Shown: positions 5,663 through 5,699 of the stretch, piece by piece
Numbering within the stretch: the stretch's first letter is position 1
How the letters are laid out: each line of letters starts with the position of its first letter
NCBI GenBank assembly: GCA_902470835.1
Contig: CABRHR010000116.1
Coordinates: 1-5,699 of the forward strand
Direction of reading: 5' to 3'
DNA length: 5,699 nt
DNA from: an uncultured Collinsella sp.
Lineage (GTDB): Bacteria; Actinomycetota; Coriobacteriia; Coriobacteriales; Coriobacteriaceae
Made by a program: the position numbers and the translations under genes
Notes under the pieces: generated by a model
Database searches by the model: none
Seen by the model: the letters and a program-made list of their open reading frames with translations, nothing else
What the model was told of the DNA's origin: nothing

Positions 5663-5699
5663 CTGTCTCTTATACACATCTCCGAGCCCACGAGACGCT
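5663..5699 (+). other. Nextera read-2 adapter and start of index (artefact)
   Basis: 5663..5681 is CTGTCTCTTATACACATCT, the reverse complement of the mosaic end, followed by CCGAGCCCACGAGAC (5682..5696), the rest of the Nextera read-2 adapter. The last three bases are probably the start of the i7 index. Genomic sequence ends at 5662. Confidence 0.98.

Noticed and set aside
5333..5677. Minus-strand open frame beginning MYKRQ at the right end
   Set aside because: Its start lies in the Nextera adapter and it is out of frame with the RGG-rich tail, which has the better-supported reading and a terminator after its stop.

Overview
The window is a 5.6 kb piece of a GC-rich bacterial genome (20..5662) with Nextera/Tn5 library adapter still attached at both ends (1..19 and 5663..5699). 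High GC, good Shine-Dalgarno sites, a twin-arginine lipoprotein signal, an anaerobic [FeFe] hydrogenase and a Gly/Arg-rich protein tail would all fit an anaerobic actinobacterium such as a Coriobacteriia member (Collinsella-like). This is an inference from gene content and composition; there is no marker gene.

All genes lie on the minus strand, so the window reads right to left. At the right edge is the last 102 residues of an RGG-rich protein (5352..5662, probably the tail of an RNA-binding protein such as a DEAD-box helicase), followed by an intrinsic terminator (5283..5318). A 142-bp imperfect palindrome (5141..5282) abuts the terminator. It is built from two inverted 29-nt units and looks like a REP/BIME or MITE-like element. 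Next comes an AT-richer leader (4928..5140) that must carry the promoter of the next operon; it holds two short perfect palindromes and a GC-rich hairpin just before the ribosome binding site.

The main operon then runs to the left edge. Gene 1 (3095..4927) encodes a 610-residue iron-sulfur flavoprotein that joins the C-terminal 4Fe-4S domain of NuoF to a complete GltD/NfnB-like NAD(P)H:FAD oxidoreductase. Gene 2 (1305..3101, 7-nt overlap) is a complete group A [FeFe] hydrogenase with a full N-terminal iron-sulfur relay and all H-cluster motifs. Gene 3 (244..1302, 2-nt gap) is a NitT/TauT-type ABC substrate-binding lipoprotein. Gene 4 (20..240, 3-nt gap, cut off by the contig end) is the start of the cognate ABC permease.

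The likely working picture is a cytoplasmic two-subunit hydrogenase that exchanges electrons between NAD(P)H and protons/H2 through the GltD-like subunit rather than through the usual NuoF FMN subunit. It is co-expressed and probably translationally coupled with an importer for an unknown small molecule. No hydrogenase maturation genes (hydE, hydF, hydG), NuoE-like subunit or full NuoF-like subunit lie in the window. The two most interesting points are the NuoF-C/GltD fusion serving a hydrogenase, and the tight packing of an ABC importer behind it.
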